Positions 35,243-45,396 of a stretch of 45,396 bases of DNA are shown piece by piece (the first letter of the stretch is position 1; each line of letters starts with the position of its first letter). The position numbers were made by a program, and so were the translations under genes. The notes beneath the pieces are model-generated. The model had not been told where the DNA came from and searched no databases. It saw only the letters and a list, made by a program, of their open reading frames with translations. This stretch comes from Actinomycetes bacterium (GTDB lineage: Bacteria > Actinomycetota > Acidimicrobiia > Acidimicrobiales > RAAP-2): assembly GCA_021810205.1 (NCBI GenBank), contig JAJZJC010000015.1, positions 1-45,396 of the forward strand. The letters run 5' to 3'.

Positions 35243-35806
35243 TCAGCTTTGGAGGCCAGCCTCCACCTCGAGCTCGATGCGCACCTTGTTGCCGACAACG
35301 ACCGCACCGCCCTCGAGGACACCGTTGAACGCGACACCGAAATCGCGTCGGTCGATCTCGGCGGTGGCCGAGAAGGCGACCACCTCGGAGCCGGGCTGCA
35401 TCCCCGCCCCCTTGCCGTGGTACTCCAGGTCGAAGACGACCGGCTTGGTGACGCCGCGAATCGTGAGGTCGGTGGCGAGCTTCCACTCGGTGTCGGTCAC
35501 CTTGGTGAGGCCGGTGCTCTTCAGGACGAGCTTGGGGTGGTTGGGCGCGTCGAGGAAGTCGTTCGTGCGCAGATGGTCGTCGCGCATCTGGACACCGGTC
35601 TCGATGCTCGCCACCTCCACCTCCACCTCCACCTGGGACTGCTCGGGCACCTCGGCCACCACGAGCGTGCCCTCGAACTTGGTGAAGCGCCCGCGGACCT
35701 TGGTCCCGACCAGGTGGCGAGCGACGAACCCGACGTCGGTGTGCGCGGGATCGATCGAGTAGGTGCCGGGCGTCGGCAGCAGGGTGGTGGTCGCGGTATC
35801 GGTCAT
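35243..35806 (-). CDS. YceI-family lipocalin-like protein
   Basis: 187 residues without a signal peptide. It has the YceI pattern: GTYSIDPAHTDVGFVARHL, RGRFTKFEGTL, the repeated beta strands with LTIRGVTKPVVFDL, and AEIDRRDFGV near the end. YceI proteins form a beta barrel that binds polyisoprenoid or other long lipids. The ATG has AAGGAG four to five bases upstream. The promoter and a MarR-type palindrome lie in the gap to marR, so it is probably controlled by that regulator. Confidence 0.92.
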   Translation of the reverse strand: MTDTATTTLLPTPGTYSIDPAHTDVGFVARHLVGTKVRGRFTKFEGTLVVAEVPEQSQVEVEVEVASIETGVQMRDDHLRTNDFLDAPNHPKLVLKSTGLTKVTDTEWKLATDLTIRGVTKPVVFDLEYHGKGAGMQPGSEVVAFSATAEIDRRDFGVAFNGVLEGGAVVVGNKVRIELEVEAGLQS

Positions 35807-35817
35807 GGTGCTCCTTG

Positions 35818-35851
35818 TGTGCGTGCAGGCATCGTGTGCGTGCAGGAATCC
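35818..35851. repeat. 17-bp direct repeat in the yceI 5' leader
   Basis: TGTGCGTGCAGG occurs at 35818 and 35835 (period 17, with further matching bases). It lies between the promoter and the ribosome binding site of yceI. Confidence 0.6.
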
Positions 35852-35864
35852 TCGGGTTTGGACG

Positions 35865-35894
35865 ATTATATCTGATGATTCAGATATCTCGCAA
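35865..35894 (-). promoter_or_regulatory. yceI promoter (TTGCGA, 18 bp, TATAAT)
   Basis: The -10 TATAAT (35870-35865) is a perfect consensus and the best in the window; TTGCGA (35894-35889) is a fair -35. The spacer is filled by the palindrome at 35868-35887. Confidence 0.65.
35868..35887. promoter_or_regulatory. Operator-like palindrome ATATCTGA-N4-TCAGATAT
   Basis: A perfect inverted repeat with 8-bp arms and a four-base centre, AT-rich in otherwise GC-rich DNA. It overlaps the -10 and spacer of the yceI promoter. A further half-site (ATCTGA) lies at 35896-35901, just upstream of the marR -10. Size and symmetry fit a MarR-family dimer site. Confidence 0.7.
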
Positions 35895-35916
35895 CATCTG
35901 ACTGGGAAGCGAAGTG

Positions 35917-35922
35917 TAGACT
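35917..35922 (+). promoter_or_regulatory. marR -10 box TAGACT; leaderless start
   Basis: TAGACT is followed by six bases and the ATG at 35929, with no ribosome binding site. Confidence 0.45.
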
Positions 35923-35928
35923 GCACGC

Positions 35929-36444
35929 ATGGCCACCGCGAGCCCGTCGACGGGGACCTCGACGTCGTCTGGCATGGCGCCAGTGACCGCCGCATCGCCG
36001 CCACCGCTCGAGCCCGCCGACGCCGAGGCGCTCACGCTCATGGGTCTGCTGGTCGAGGCGCACGCCCGCCTCACCGGGGTGCTCGGCGCCGAGATGGAAG
36101 AGGCGTGCGGGCTCCCGCTCAGCTGGTACGACGCGATGATCCGGCTCCGTCGTGCGCCCGGTGGGTTCATGACGATGACGCGGCTCGCCAGCGAGGTCTC
36201 CCTCACCTCGGGGGGCATCACCCGGCTCGTCGACCGGCTCGCCGACGCCGGCTACGCGCAGCGCCAGGACTGCCCCACCGACCGGCGAAGCGTCTACGTC
36301 TCGCTCACGCCTGCCGGCATCGCCAAGGTGGACGAGGCGACTGCCGCGCACCGCAAGGGGCTCGACCGCCACCTTCTGGGTCCGCTCGAGCCCCACGAGC
36401 GCGAGATGCTCGAAGCTGCGCTGCGCAAGCTGCGACGCGCGTGA
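35929..36444 (+). CDS. MarR-family transcriptional regulator
   Basis: 171 residues. A low-complexity N-terminal tail (about 28 residues) precedes the MarR winged helix: LSWYDAMIRLRRAPGGFMTM, then the recognition region SLTSGGITRLVDRLADAG, then the wing QRQDCPTDRRSVYVSLTPAG, and dimerisation helices at both ends. MarR proteins usually repress their own gene and a divergent neighbour and release DNA on binding small phenolic or lipid ligands. The palindrome at 35868-35887 is its probable site. The stop overlaps the methyltransferase start by four bases. Confidence 0.9.
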   Translation: MATASPSTGTSTSSGMAPVTAASPPPLEPADAEALTLMGLLVEAHARLTGVLGAEMEEACGLPLSWYDAMIRLRRAPGGFMTMTRLASEVSLTSGGITRLVDRLADAGYAQRQDCPTDRRSVYVSLTPAGIAKVDEATAAHRKGLDRHLLGPLEPHEREMLEAALRKLRRA

Positions 36445-37358
36445 CCGGCAGCGAGGACCTGCGGGCCGCCCCGAGCCCCGAACCGCTCGGCCCCGAACAC
36501 GTCGTGTCGGTCGCCACCATGACGACCGACCCCACGACCGACCCCACCCCCGATGCGAGCAACGGCGTCGAACGGCGGCGGTGGAACGACCGGCGCTGGA
36601 CGGCGATCTGGGTGCACCGGGAACGGTTCACGTCCTCGGTCACCGAGCACCTGCTTGCCCACCTGGCGCCGGCAGCAGGCGAGCGCATCCTCGACGTCGG
36701 CTCGGGGGGCGGGCTCGCCACGGCGGCGATCGCCGAGAGCGTCGGTCCGACAGGTGTCGCCGTCGGCGCGGACGTCTCGGTCCCGCTGTGCGAGCTCGCT
36801 TACGAGCGGGCGCAGCAGGCGGGTGTGCCCAACGCCTCGTTCGTCGTCGCCGACGCCCAGCACGACGAGATCGCCGGCGCGCCGTTCGACGCGGCGGCGA
36901 GCCAGTTCGGCGTGATGTTCTTCGACGACCCCCGACAGGCTTTCGCCAACATCAGGCGCCACGTCGCACCGGGAGGGCGACTTGCCTTCGTGTGCTGGCA
37001 GTCCAAGGAGGCGAACCCGTGGTTCGTCGGCGACGCGCTGGCCCCCTTCGTCGCTCCGCCACCGCCCGCGTTGGGCAAGCGCCCGACCGGGCCGTTCAGC
37101 CTCGCGGACCCAGGCGAGACGACCCAGATCCTCGCCGGCGCCGGCTGGACGGACATCGAACGTCATCCCTACGAGGTGGTCGTGACTGCCGAGCGCGACG
37201 CGATCGCCGACCGGGACCAGCTCGTGGTCCAAGGTGTGGGACCCGAGGAGCTGGACGCGGCATGGAACGCGCTCCAGGCAGCGATCGCCCCGCTGGCACG
37301 CCCCGACGGACGCTACGACGCGCCGCTCGCCTTCCAGGTGTTCACGGCCCGGGCCTGA
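36441..37358 (+). CDS. Class I SAM-dependent methyltransferase
   Basis: 305 residues. Motif I is RILDVGSGGGLATAA (near residue 83), followed by the acidic ADVSVPL, FVVADAQH and RHVAPGGRLAFVCW, the standard order of a Rossmann methyltransferase of the UbiE/Methyltransf_11 group. Substrate unknown. The GTG at 36441 overlaps the marR stop (GTGA) and suggests co-translation; an ATG at 36519, where the protein starts to look conserved, is the alternative. Coupling to marR suggests it may modify the compound that the regulator senses (inference). Confidence 0.82.
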   Translation: MTGSEDLRAAPSPEPLGPEHVVSVATMTTDPTTDPTPDASNGVERRRWNDRRWTAIWVHRERFTSSVTEHLLAHLAPAAGERILDVGSGGGLATAAIAESVGPTGVAVGADVSVPLCELAYERAQQAGVPNASFVVADAQHDEIAGAPFDAAASQFGVMFFDDPRQAFANIRRHVAPGGRLAFVCWQSKEANPWFVGDALAPFVAPPPPALGKRPTGPFSLADPGETTQILAGAGWTDIERHPYEVVVTAERDAIADRDQLVVQGVGPEELDAAWNALQAAIAPLARPDGRYDAPLAFQVFTARA

Positions 37359-37376
37359 TCGCCCTCGGCGCGCGCC

Positions 37377-40592
<3,216 letters not shown>

Positions 40593-40695
40593 GGGCTCGT
40601 CTCGAAGGGTCGGGGCGGTCGGCTGGTCTGGTCGGAGCGGCGGAGCGGTGCGGTGAACGGCTCCAAGGGGTCTGGTCGGGTCCGGACGAGCCTAG
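40593..40695 (-). promoter_or_regulatory. ileS leader with possible -10 box TAGGCT; no T-box seen
   Basis: The 103 bases between the phosphatase stop and the ileS start contain a TAGGCT box on the minus strand near 40690 and two copies of GACCAGACC. I looked for the T-box motif that often controls ileS and did not find it. Regulation of ileS is therefore not apparent from the sequence. Confidence 0.3.
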
Positions 40696-41445
40696 CTACA
40701 CCGGCCCGGCAGGCTCTCTGTCCCCGACGGCACGCGCCCTGCCCCCGACGGCACGCGCCGCGCGGTGGACCTCGACGAGGTGTGCCCACAAGCGCTCGTC
40801 GGCCTCCTCGAGCGAGCCGAGGACGGCGTCGGCGATGCCGAACGCGGGCAGCGCGCGCTCGGCAGGCTCGGGCACCGCCACGCAGGTCATGCGCGCCGCC
40901 TTGGCGGCGAGCACGCCTGCAGGGGCGTCCTCCCACACGAGACACCGGCCGGGCGCGACCCCCAGCCGGGCGGCGGCGGTGAGGAAGACCGCCGGGTGCG
41001 GCTTGCCGTAGAGCTCGTCTTGCGCCGAGTGGGTGAGCTCGAAGTGCACTGCAAGTCCGAAGCGCCCGAGCACCATCTCGACGAGGCGGTGCTCGGAGGA
41101 CGACGCGACGGCGAGGCGCAGACCGTGCGATCGGCACAGGGCGATCGCCTGGTCGACGCCCGGCTGGAGGCGCCCCTTCGCCTCCACGAGGTCGATCACC
41201 CGATCCACGACGTGGTCCGCGACCTCGTCGGGCCCGATCCCCGACCACGGGAACCGCTCGAACCAGTAGCGCGTCACCTCGCGCACGAACATGCCCTTGG
41301 TCTGCCGGCAGTCGCCCGGAGCGATCGGGACGCCGAGCCCTCCCAAGATCTCCACCTCCGCCTCGTGCCACAGCGGCTCGGAGTCCACGAGGAGCCCGTC
41401 CATGTCGAAGATCGACGCCTGGAACGGCGCCGTCTCGTCGTGCAC
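40696..41445 (-). CDS. HAD-superfamily phosphatase (hexitol-phosphatase HxpB/YniC-like)
   Basis: 249 residues. The nucleophile motif is SIFDMDGLLVDSEPLW (D14, D16), then AVASSSEH (motif II), the Lys of YGKPHP (motif III) and LVWEDAPAGVLAAKAA (motif IV). The cap domain and the phrase DSEPLWHEAEVEILGGLG resemble E. coli HxpB/YniC, which removes phosphate from sugar and hexitol phosphates. The C-terminus has a short repeat (RAVGGRARAVGDR) from a 21-bp duplication. The start is GTG; the gene begins three bases after the peroxidase stop and precedes ileS. Confidence 0.87.
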   Translation of the reverse strand: MHDETAPFQASIFDMDGLLVDSEPLWHEAEVEILGGLGVPIAPGDCRQTKGMFVREVTRYWFERFPWSGIGPDEVADHVVDRVIDLVEAKGRLQPGVDQAIALCRSHGLRLAVASSSEHRLVEMVLGRFGLAVHFELTHSAQDELYGKPHPAVFLTAAARLGVAPGRCLVWEDAPAGVLAAKAARMTCVAVPEPAERALPAFGIADAVLGSLEEADERLWAHLVEVHRAARAVGGRARAVGDREPAGPV

Positions 41446-41448
41446 CCC

Positions 41449-41937
41449 CTAGGAGGGGAGCTCGGACTCGATGGCGGCGACGAGGTCGGGGTCCTCGGGA
41501 GTGACCGGGGGGCGGTACCGGGCCACGACGTCGCCCCGGGTCGACACGAGGTACTTCTCGAAGTTCCAGTCCACGTCGCCGGCCTTCCCGTCCTTGTCGG
41601 GGACCTCGGTGAGCAGCGCATAGAGCGGATGGCGGTGCGCGCCGTTCACGTCGATCTTCTCGAAGAGCGGAAAGGTGACGCCATAGGTCGCCGAGCAGAA
41701 CTGCGCGATCTCCTCCGGGCTGCCCGGCTCCTGGCCGAGGAACTGGTTGCAGGGGAACCCGAGCACGCTGAACCCGCGCGACTCGTAGCGGCGCTGGAGC
41801 TCCTCGAGCCCGGCGTACTGCGGCGTGAGCCCGCACTTGGAGGCGACGTTCACGAGGAGGAGGGCCTTGCCGCGGTAGGAGCCGAGCGACGACTCTGCAC
41901 CCGAGAGCGTGCGGATCGGGACGTCATAGAGGGACAT
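41449..41937 (-). CDS. Glutathione-peroxidase family thiol peroxidase
   Basis: 162 residues, cysteine form. The peroxidatic Cys is in NVASKCGLTPQY, followed by GFPCNQFLGQEP (the likely resolving Cys region) and the Trp-Asn of DVDWNFEKYLV, which completes the catalytic tetrad. In bacteria such enzymes usually depend on thioredoxin. The ATG at 41937 gives the normal family N-terminus and stands seven bases after a TACGCT box; a long upstream extension in the same frame is antisense to other genes and not used. First gene before the phosphatase and ileS. Confidence 0.93.
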   Translation of the reverse strand: MSLYDVPIRTLSGAESSLGSYRGKALLLVNVASKCGLTPQYAGLEELQRRYESRGFSVLGFPCNQFLGQEPGSPEEIAQFCSATYGVTFPLFEKIDVNGAHRHPLYALLTEVPDKDGKAGDVDWNFEKYLVSTRGDVVARYRPPVTPEDPDLVAAIESELPS

Positions 41938-41944
41938 GGCCGTG

Positions 41945-41950
41945 AGCGTA
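41945..41950 (-). promoter_or_regulatory. -10 box TACGCT of the peroxidase gene; leaderless start
   Basis: TACGCT (41950-41945) is seven bases before the ATG at 41937. No ribosome binding site is present. Confidence 0.45.
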
Positions 41951-42023
41951 GCGCCGGGTCGAGCGTGGGGCCGTTGGCCGGCCAACGGACGGGACGGCGG
42001 CGTCCCGCAGGGGGAGCCGCCGC

Positions 42024-42029
42024 TATCGT
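42024..42029 (+). promoter_or_regulatory. Possible -10 box TATCGT of the quinone oxidoreductase gene
   Basis: TATCGT fits TANNNT and would start a transcript near 42036, giving a leader of about 64 bases that contains the repeat at 42046-42077. Confidence 0.3.
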
Positions 42030-42045
42030 GGCCCGGGCCGACGCA

Positions 42046-42077
42046 ACGCCCCGACGTCGTGACGCCCCGACGTCGCG
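42046..42077. repeat. 16-bp tandem repeat containing CGACGTCG palindromes
   Basis: ACGCCCCGACGTCG is repeated at 42046 and 42062. Each copy carries the 8-bp palindrome CGACGTCG, spaced 16 bp. It lies between a possible TATCGT box and the ribosome binding site of the oxidoreductase gene, so it may be an operator. Confidence 0.65.
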
Positions 42078-42099
42078 AGACCCGACGAAGGAGCCTTGG

Positions 42100-43044
42100 A
42101 TGCAGGCAGTGGTCGTGGCGACAGGCGATGTGCACGTCGAGGAGCGCCCGGACCCCGTGCCCGGCGATACCGAGGTGCTGGTCGCGGTGCACGTCGCGGG
42201 GCTGAACGGCGCCGATGTGCTCCAGCGCGCCGGCCGCTACCCGCCCCCGCCAGGCGTACCCACGGACATCCCTGGTCTCGAGATGGCCGGTGAGGTCGTG
42301 GCGACGGGCTCGAAGGTGACCGCGGCGGCGGTCGGCGACCGAGTGATGGCCGTGCTCGCGGGGGCGGGGCAGGCGACGATGGCCGTCGTCGACGAGAGCC
42401 ATCTGCTTGCGGTCCCCCCCCAGATGCCGTGGGAGGAGGCAGGGGGCTTCCCCGAGGTGTTCTCGACGGCGTACGACGCCCTCTTCCCAAGAGGTCACCT
42501 CTCGGCGGGCGACCGCCTGCTCGTCACGGGGGCTGCCGGTGGTGTCGGCGTCGCCGCGGTACAGCTGGGCGCCGCTGCTGGCGCACGCGTCGTCGCCTCG
42601 GTTCGGGACCCTGGCCGGCGCGAGGAGGTGGCGGCCCTGGGCGCGCACGAGGTCATCGGCACCGAGGACATCGAGGACCACGGCCCCTACGACGTCGTGC
42701 TCGAGCTCGTCGGGGCAGCGTCGCTTCCCCGCGCGCTCGGGGCGCTCGCGCTCGAGGCTCGCGTCGTGGTGATCGGCGTCGGGAGCGGGTCGCGCGTGGA
42801 GCTCGACATCCGGACGCTCATGGGCGCACGTGCCACGCTGGGCGCTGCGACGCTGCGCGCCCGCAGCCGCACCGAGAAGGCGGTCGTAGCTGCCGGCGTC
42901 CGAGCGCACGTACTGCCGCTCGTGGCCGACGGCAGGGTGCGGGTGCCGGTGTGCGATCGCTTCCCGCTCGTCGACGCACCGGCCGCGTACGAGCGGTTCA
43001 CCTCGGGCAACAAGCTCGGCAAAGTGGTGCTGGTCGCTCGGTGA
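42100..43044 (+). CDS. Zinc-independent quinone oxidoreductase (MDR superfamily)
   Basis: 314 residues. The N-terminal GroES-like domain (VAVHVAGLNGADVLQRAGRY, PGLEMAGEV) lacks the zinc cysteines, as in quinone oxidoreductases and enoyl reductases. The NADPH motif is VTGAAGGVGVAAVQL. The C-terminus (YERFTSGNKLGKVVL) is the usual family end. It probably reduces quinones or related enones with NADPH. The ATG at 42100 has AAGGAG seven bases upstream. Confidence 0.9.
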   Translation: MQAVVVATGDVHVEERPDPVPGDTEVLVAVHVAGLNGADVLQRAGRYPPPPGVPTDIPGLEMAGEVVATGSKVTAAAVGDRVMAVLAGAGQATMAVVDESHLLAVPPQMPWEEAGGFPEVFSTAYDALFPRGHLSAGDRLLVTGAAGGVGVAAVQLGAAAGARVVASVRDPGRREEVAALGAHEVIGTEDIEDHGPYDVVLELVGAASLPRALGALALEARVVVIGVGSGSRVELDIRTLMGARATLGAATLRARSRTEKAVVAAGVRAHVLPLVADGRVRVPVCDRFPLVDAPAAYERFTSGNKLGKVVLVAR

Positions 43045-43064
43045 TCGCGGCGCGCGAGCGGCGC

Positions 43065-43081
43065 GCCGGCACGGTGCCGGC
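43065..43081. terminator. Possible terminator hairpin between convergent genes
   Basis: GCCGGCAC-G-GTGCCGGC is a perfect 8-bp inverted repeat in the short gap between the oxidoreductase and the deacetylase, next to a second GC-rich inverted repeat. There is no T-run, so the role is inferred from position. Confidence 0.35.
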
Positions 43082-43091
43082 GATCGGGCGA

Positions 43092-43910
43092 TCAGTCCCT
43101 GAGCCCCGCGAACAGATCGGTCTCCCTGCCGCTCGCCCCGGTGCGGTCCCGGGCGCGTACGAACGCCTCTTCGGTGAACAGCTCGGCGAAGAGCTCCTTG
43201 CCGAGCGACAGGAAGAAGATGTTCTCCGCCTGGCTGGCGTGCGCGGCGAGGCTGTCGAACTTCGCCCCCGCGACCACACCACAGTCGACGACCGCGCCGA
43301 TCAGCTCGTCGGGCGTTCCAAAGGGCGCGTCTGCGAGGTCGTCGGGAACCTCGACGCCGCGCGCGGCAAGAAGTGCGGCCATCCGAGGGATCGCCGACAC
43401 GGGAACCGCCGGGTAGTAGAGCTTGTCGGGGATGCCCGTCGCCTCGCACGCGCGCACCGTCACCCGGTGCGCCTGGATGTGATCTGGGTGGCCGTAGAAG
43501 CCGTTCTCGTCGTAGGTGACCACCACCTGCGGCCGGAAGCGCTCGATGAGCGCGCCGAGCCGAACCGCGGCCGCGGTGACGTCGGCATGCCAAAAGGCCG
43601 ACGGTGTGTCGTTGGAGGGCCAGCCCATCATCCCCGAGTCGCGGTAGCCGAGCAGCTCGAGATGGCCGACGCCGAGCACCCGGCAGCTTGCCTCGAGCTC
43701 GGCACGGCGCAGCGCCACCACCTCGGCGGCCACGTGCCCGGGCTCTCCCGGCTTGATGCCACCGGGCGCGTCGCCGAGCTCGCCGTTCGTGCAGGTGACC
43801 AGAACCGTCTCGATCCCCTCGCTTGCGTAGCGAGCGAGCACGCCGCCCGTCGAGATCGCCTCGTCGTCGGGATGTGCGTGCACGCACATGAGGGTGAGAT
43901 CGTTGCGCAT
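43092..43910 (-). CDS. PIG-L family deacetylase (Mca/MshB-like)
   Basis: 272 residues. The zinc motif is VHAHPDDEAISTGG, with the third ligand in YGHPDHIQAHRV, and TYDENGFYGHPDH is the stretch shared with mycothiol conjugate amidase (Mca) and MshB. Enzymes of this family hydrolyse N-acyl-glucosamine compounds, including mycothiol S-conjugates in actinobacteria; exact substrate not fixed. The ATG at 43910 gives the family N-terminus but has neither a ribosome binding site nor a -10 box at leaderless spacing; the frame is open to a GTG at 43994. Confidence 0.85.
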   Translation of the reverse strand: MRNDLTLMCVHAHPDDEAISTGGVLARYASEGIETVLVTCTNGELGDAPGGIKPGEPGHVAAEVVALRRAELEASCRVLGVGHLELLGYRDSGMMGWPSNDTPSAFWHADVTAAAVRLGALIERFRPQVVVTYDENGFYGHPDHIQAHRVTVRACEATGIPDKLYYPAVPVSAIPRMAALLAARGVEVPDDLADAPFGTPDELIGAVVDCGVVAGAKFDSLAAHASQAENIFFLSLGKELFAELFTEEAFVRARDRTGASGRETDLFAGLRD

Positions 43911-43981
43911 CCCGACAGCGTGGCACCACGGTCGCCGGCGAGGCGACCTCGAGTCTTTTCGCGGCGCGCCCGAAACTTTCG

Positions 43982-44010
43982 TTGACCGAGGCACCCGCGG
44001 GAGCTAGCCT
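43982..44010 (+). promoter_or_regulatory. Promoter of the sigma factor gene (TTGACC, 17 bp, TAGCCT)
   Basis: TTGACC (43982-43987), a 17-bp spacer and TAGCCT (44005-44010) make a good housekeeping-type promoter. The predicted start near 44017 leaves a leader of about 148 bases (44017-44164) in which I recognise no riboswitch or leader peptide. This gene is therefore not purely autoregulated by its own sigma factor. Confidence 0.6.
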
Positions 44011-44164
44011 GACGACGGCGGGCAACTGGGGGCTCGGCTCGGGGTTTTCGCCGAATGCAGCGATCGGCCGGTGCCCAGAGAGTACGTTTGGAGCAAGCAG
44101 CGGAGGGGCCGTCTCGCCGGACGGGGATTGCACCGGTGGCGGCAGGGTCCCAGGAGACGATCCG

Positions 44165-45396
44165 ATGGCCCTAGCGCCCACTGGTGTCGGTAGCGACGAC
44201 TACGGGTCGGACATCCGTCTCGTCACCGCGCACCGTACCGGCGATCGAGAAGCATTCGAGGAGATCGTCCGCGCTCACTACTCCACCCTGTTCGCCTGCG
44301 CGCGGCGCCGCCTCGGCAACTCCGCAGACGCGGAGGACGCTGTCCAAGAGACCTTCATGAACGCGTTCCGTGCGCTCCACCGCTTCGGCAACAGCGGCGA
44401 CTGGCGGCTCGGCGCGTGGCTGAACACGATTCTCACGAACGTGTGCAAGGACGTCGCCGCTCGACGCAAGCCGACGGCGCGCCTCGACGAATGGGTCACC
44501 GACTCGCGGGCTCGCGGGCACATCGAGGACATCGCGGAGCTGGCACCCGACCCCGTCGCGCTCGCAGCAGTCTCGCGGGCGATCGCCTCGCTTCCTCTCG
44601 CGCGACGGCGCGCCTTCCTGCTGCGCATGGTGGACGACCTGCCGTATGACGAGGTCGCAGGTGAGATGGGCATCTCCGAGGACAACGCTCGGGCCTACGT
44701 CAGCCGCGCGTGCAGGACGTTACGCCGCACGCTGCGAAGCGCGAGCGCCATCTCGGGAACGCTCGCCGCGACGCCGCTGCTCCTCGCCAGCTCCTTGCGC
44801 GCCATGGTGCGCCGCACGTTCTCGGGCTCTGCGGGGCACCCCGCTACCGCGGCCGGCGCGCAAGCGCTGTCATCGCCGGCGAGCTCGTCGAGCGCAGCCG
44901 CGATCTCCGCCTCGCCGGTCGGCACGAGCATCCAGTTCCTCGGGCAGGTGGCGTCGACGCCCGCCGCGCAGGCGGTCGTCTCGACGGCAGGATCCGGGGG
45001 GCGAGGCTCCGTCGTCCTCGGACTCGTCGCCCTTGCCGCCGGCGGGCTGTCCGTCCCCGCGGTCGCCCACTCGAGCTCGCGACCCTCGCCCGCGGTACCC
45101 GCCATCGCGGCGCCGGCCGCTCCGATCGGCGCTGGCTCGGCGAGCCCCCTGTCGGGGCACGACGCCGGTCGATCGGCATCCGCGGGTGCAGGTGCAAGTG
45201 CGTCCGAGACGCGGTCGGGGGTCGGCGGTGCAAGAGCATCGACGAGCGCGGCACCCCCTTCGAGCCAGACGCCCACCGTCGTCGTCGCGGCCAAGTGGGT
45301 ACGGCTCGCCGAGATGGCGTCGGTCACCGCCGTGACGCCACCGAGCGGCAGCGGGTCGTCGGGCACCGGGTCGTCGAGTACCGGGTCGTCGTCGGG
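44165..45396 (+). CDS. ECF-family sigma factor with membrane-anchored C-terminal extension (partial)
   Basis: At least 410 residues; the frame is open to the window end. Sigma region 2 covers about residues 18-90 (REAFEEIVRAHYSTLF, SADAEDAVQETFMNAF, WLNTILTNVCKD) and region 4 about 140-195 (PLARRRAFLLRMVDDLPYDE, GISEDNARAYVSRACRTL). Beyond a normal ECF length, an Ala/Ser-rich linker is followed by one membrane segment (SVVLGLVALAAGGLSVPAV, near 280-299) and a long Ser/Ala/Gly/Pro-rich tail with GSS repeats. AGGAGA lies seven bases before the ATG. The extension probably tethers and controls the factor in place of a separate anti-sigma protein (inference). Confidence 0.88.
   Translation, partial: MALAPTGVGSDDYGSDIRLVTAHRTGDREAFEEIVRAHYSTLFACARRRLGNSADAEDAVQETFMNAFRALHRFGNSGDWRLGAWLNTILTNVCKDVAARRKPTARLDEWVTDSRARGHIEDIAELAPDPVALAAVSRAIASLPLARRRAFLLRMVDDLPYDEVAGEMGISEDNARAYVSRACRTLRRTLRSASAISGTLAATPLLLASSLRAMVRRTFSGSAGHPATAAGAQALSSPASSSSAAAISASPVGTSIQFLGQVASTPAAQAVVSTAGSGGRGSVVLGLVALAAGGLSVPAVAHSSSRPSPAVPAIAAPAAPIGAGSASPLSGHDAGRSASAGAGASASETRSGVGGARASTSAAPPSSQTPTVVVAAKWVRLAEMASVTAVTPPSGSGSSGTGSSSTGSSS

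Noticed and set aside
40593-40695. A T-box in front of ileS, common in actinobacteria.
   Set aside because: The gap is only about 100 bases and no T-box core (GGTGGNACCGCG-like) could be found.
44017-44164. A riboswitch in the 148-base leader of the sigma factor gene.
   Set aside because: I compared it by eye with cyclic-di-AMP and cyclic-di-GMP riboswitch cores and found no convincing match.
41938-44181. A minus-strand extension of the peroxidase frame to over 900 residues.
   Set aside because: The extension runs antisense through the oxidoreductase and out of frame through the deacetylase; the peroxidase family begins at 41937, where a -10 box is correctly placed.

Overview
The window is high-GC (about 70 percent by eye), densely coded DNA from a bacterial chromosome. 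Gene content points to an actinobacterium, possibly class Acidimicrobiia (inference): a transmembrane PknB-type kinase with PASTA repeats, GatCAB, an IleRS2-type isoleucyl-tRNA synthetase, a Mca/MshB-like deacetylase, leader-peptide attenuators before leuA and ilvB, and many apparently leaderless genes whose start codon lies 6-9 bases after a TANNNT-like -10 box. No tRNA or rRNA gene, insertion sequence, prophage or CRISPR array was recognised.

Layout. 1-476: the 5' end of a minus-strand gene leaving the window, and a long leader with a terminator. 477-14177: amino-acid biosynthesis. greA-leuC-leuD are coupled on the plus strand; leuA faces them behind a Leu-codon attenuator; serA, an aspartate-type aminotransferase and serC form a serine/transamination group; ilvB-ilvN-ilvC follow a Val/Leu/Ile-codon attenuator; ilvD stands apart. 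With leuB missing here, the genes cover acetolactate synthesis to dihydroxyacid dehydration and most of the leucine branch. 14231-18247: an alpha/beta hydrolase overlapping gatC-gatA-gatB. 18444-19785: an SCP2-domain protein facing a short-chain dehydrogenase. 20095-25064: a YhaO/YhaN-like nuclease-ATPase pair, the ATPase with an added C-terminal winged helix. 25053-32979: a minus-strand run of aldehyde dehydrogenase, cysteine desulfurase, mnmA, ligA and the PASTA kinase, in which the desulfurase probably supplies sulfur to MnmA. 33020-35093: a sirtuin, an amidase-like protein with an altered zinc site, an 18-bp tandem repeat and a 35-residue small gene. 35243-37358: yceI and marR diverge around a perfect operator-like palindrome, with a methyltransferase coupled to marR. 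37377-41937: ileS, a HAD phosphatase and a glutathione peroxidase. 42100 to the end: a quinone oxidoreductase, a PIG-L deacetylase and an ECF sigma factor with a long membrane-anchored extension, cut by the window edge.

The points most worth a second look are the IleRS signature motif (GLHH instead of HxGH, a variant linked to mupirocin hyper-resistance), the two attenuators, the consistent leaderless promoter geometry (which also supports two very small genes), the YhaN winged-helix fusion, the amidase with Tyr in place of a zinc His, the sigma factor fused to a membrane segment, and the MarR/YceI operator. No wholly new multi-gene system was seen.
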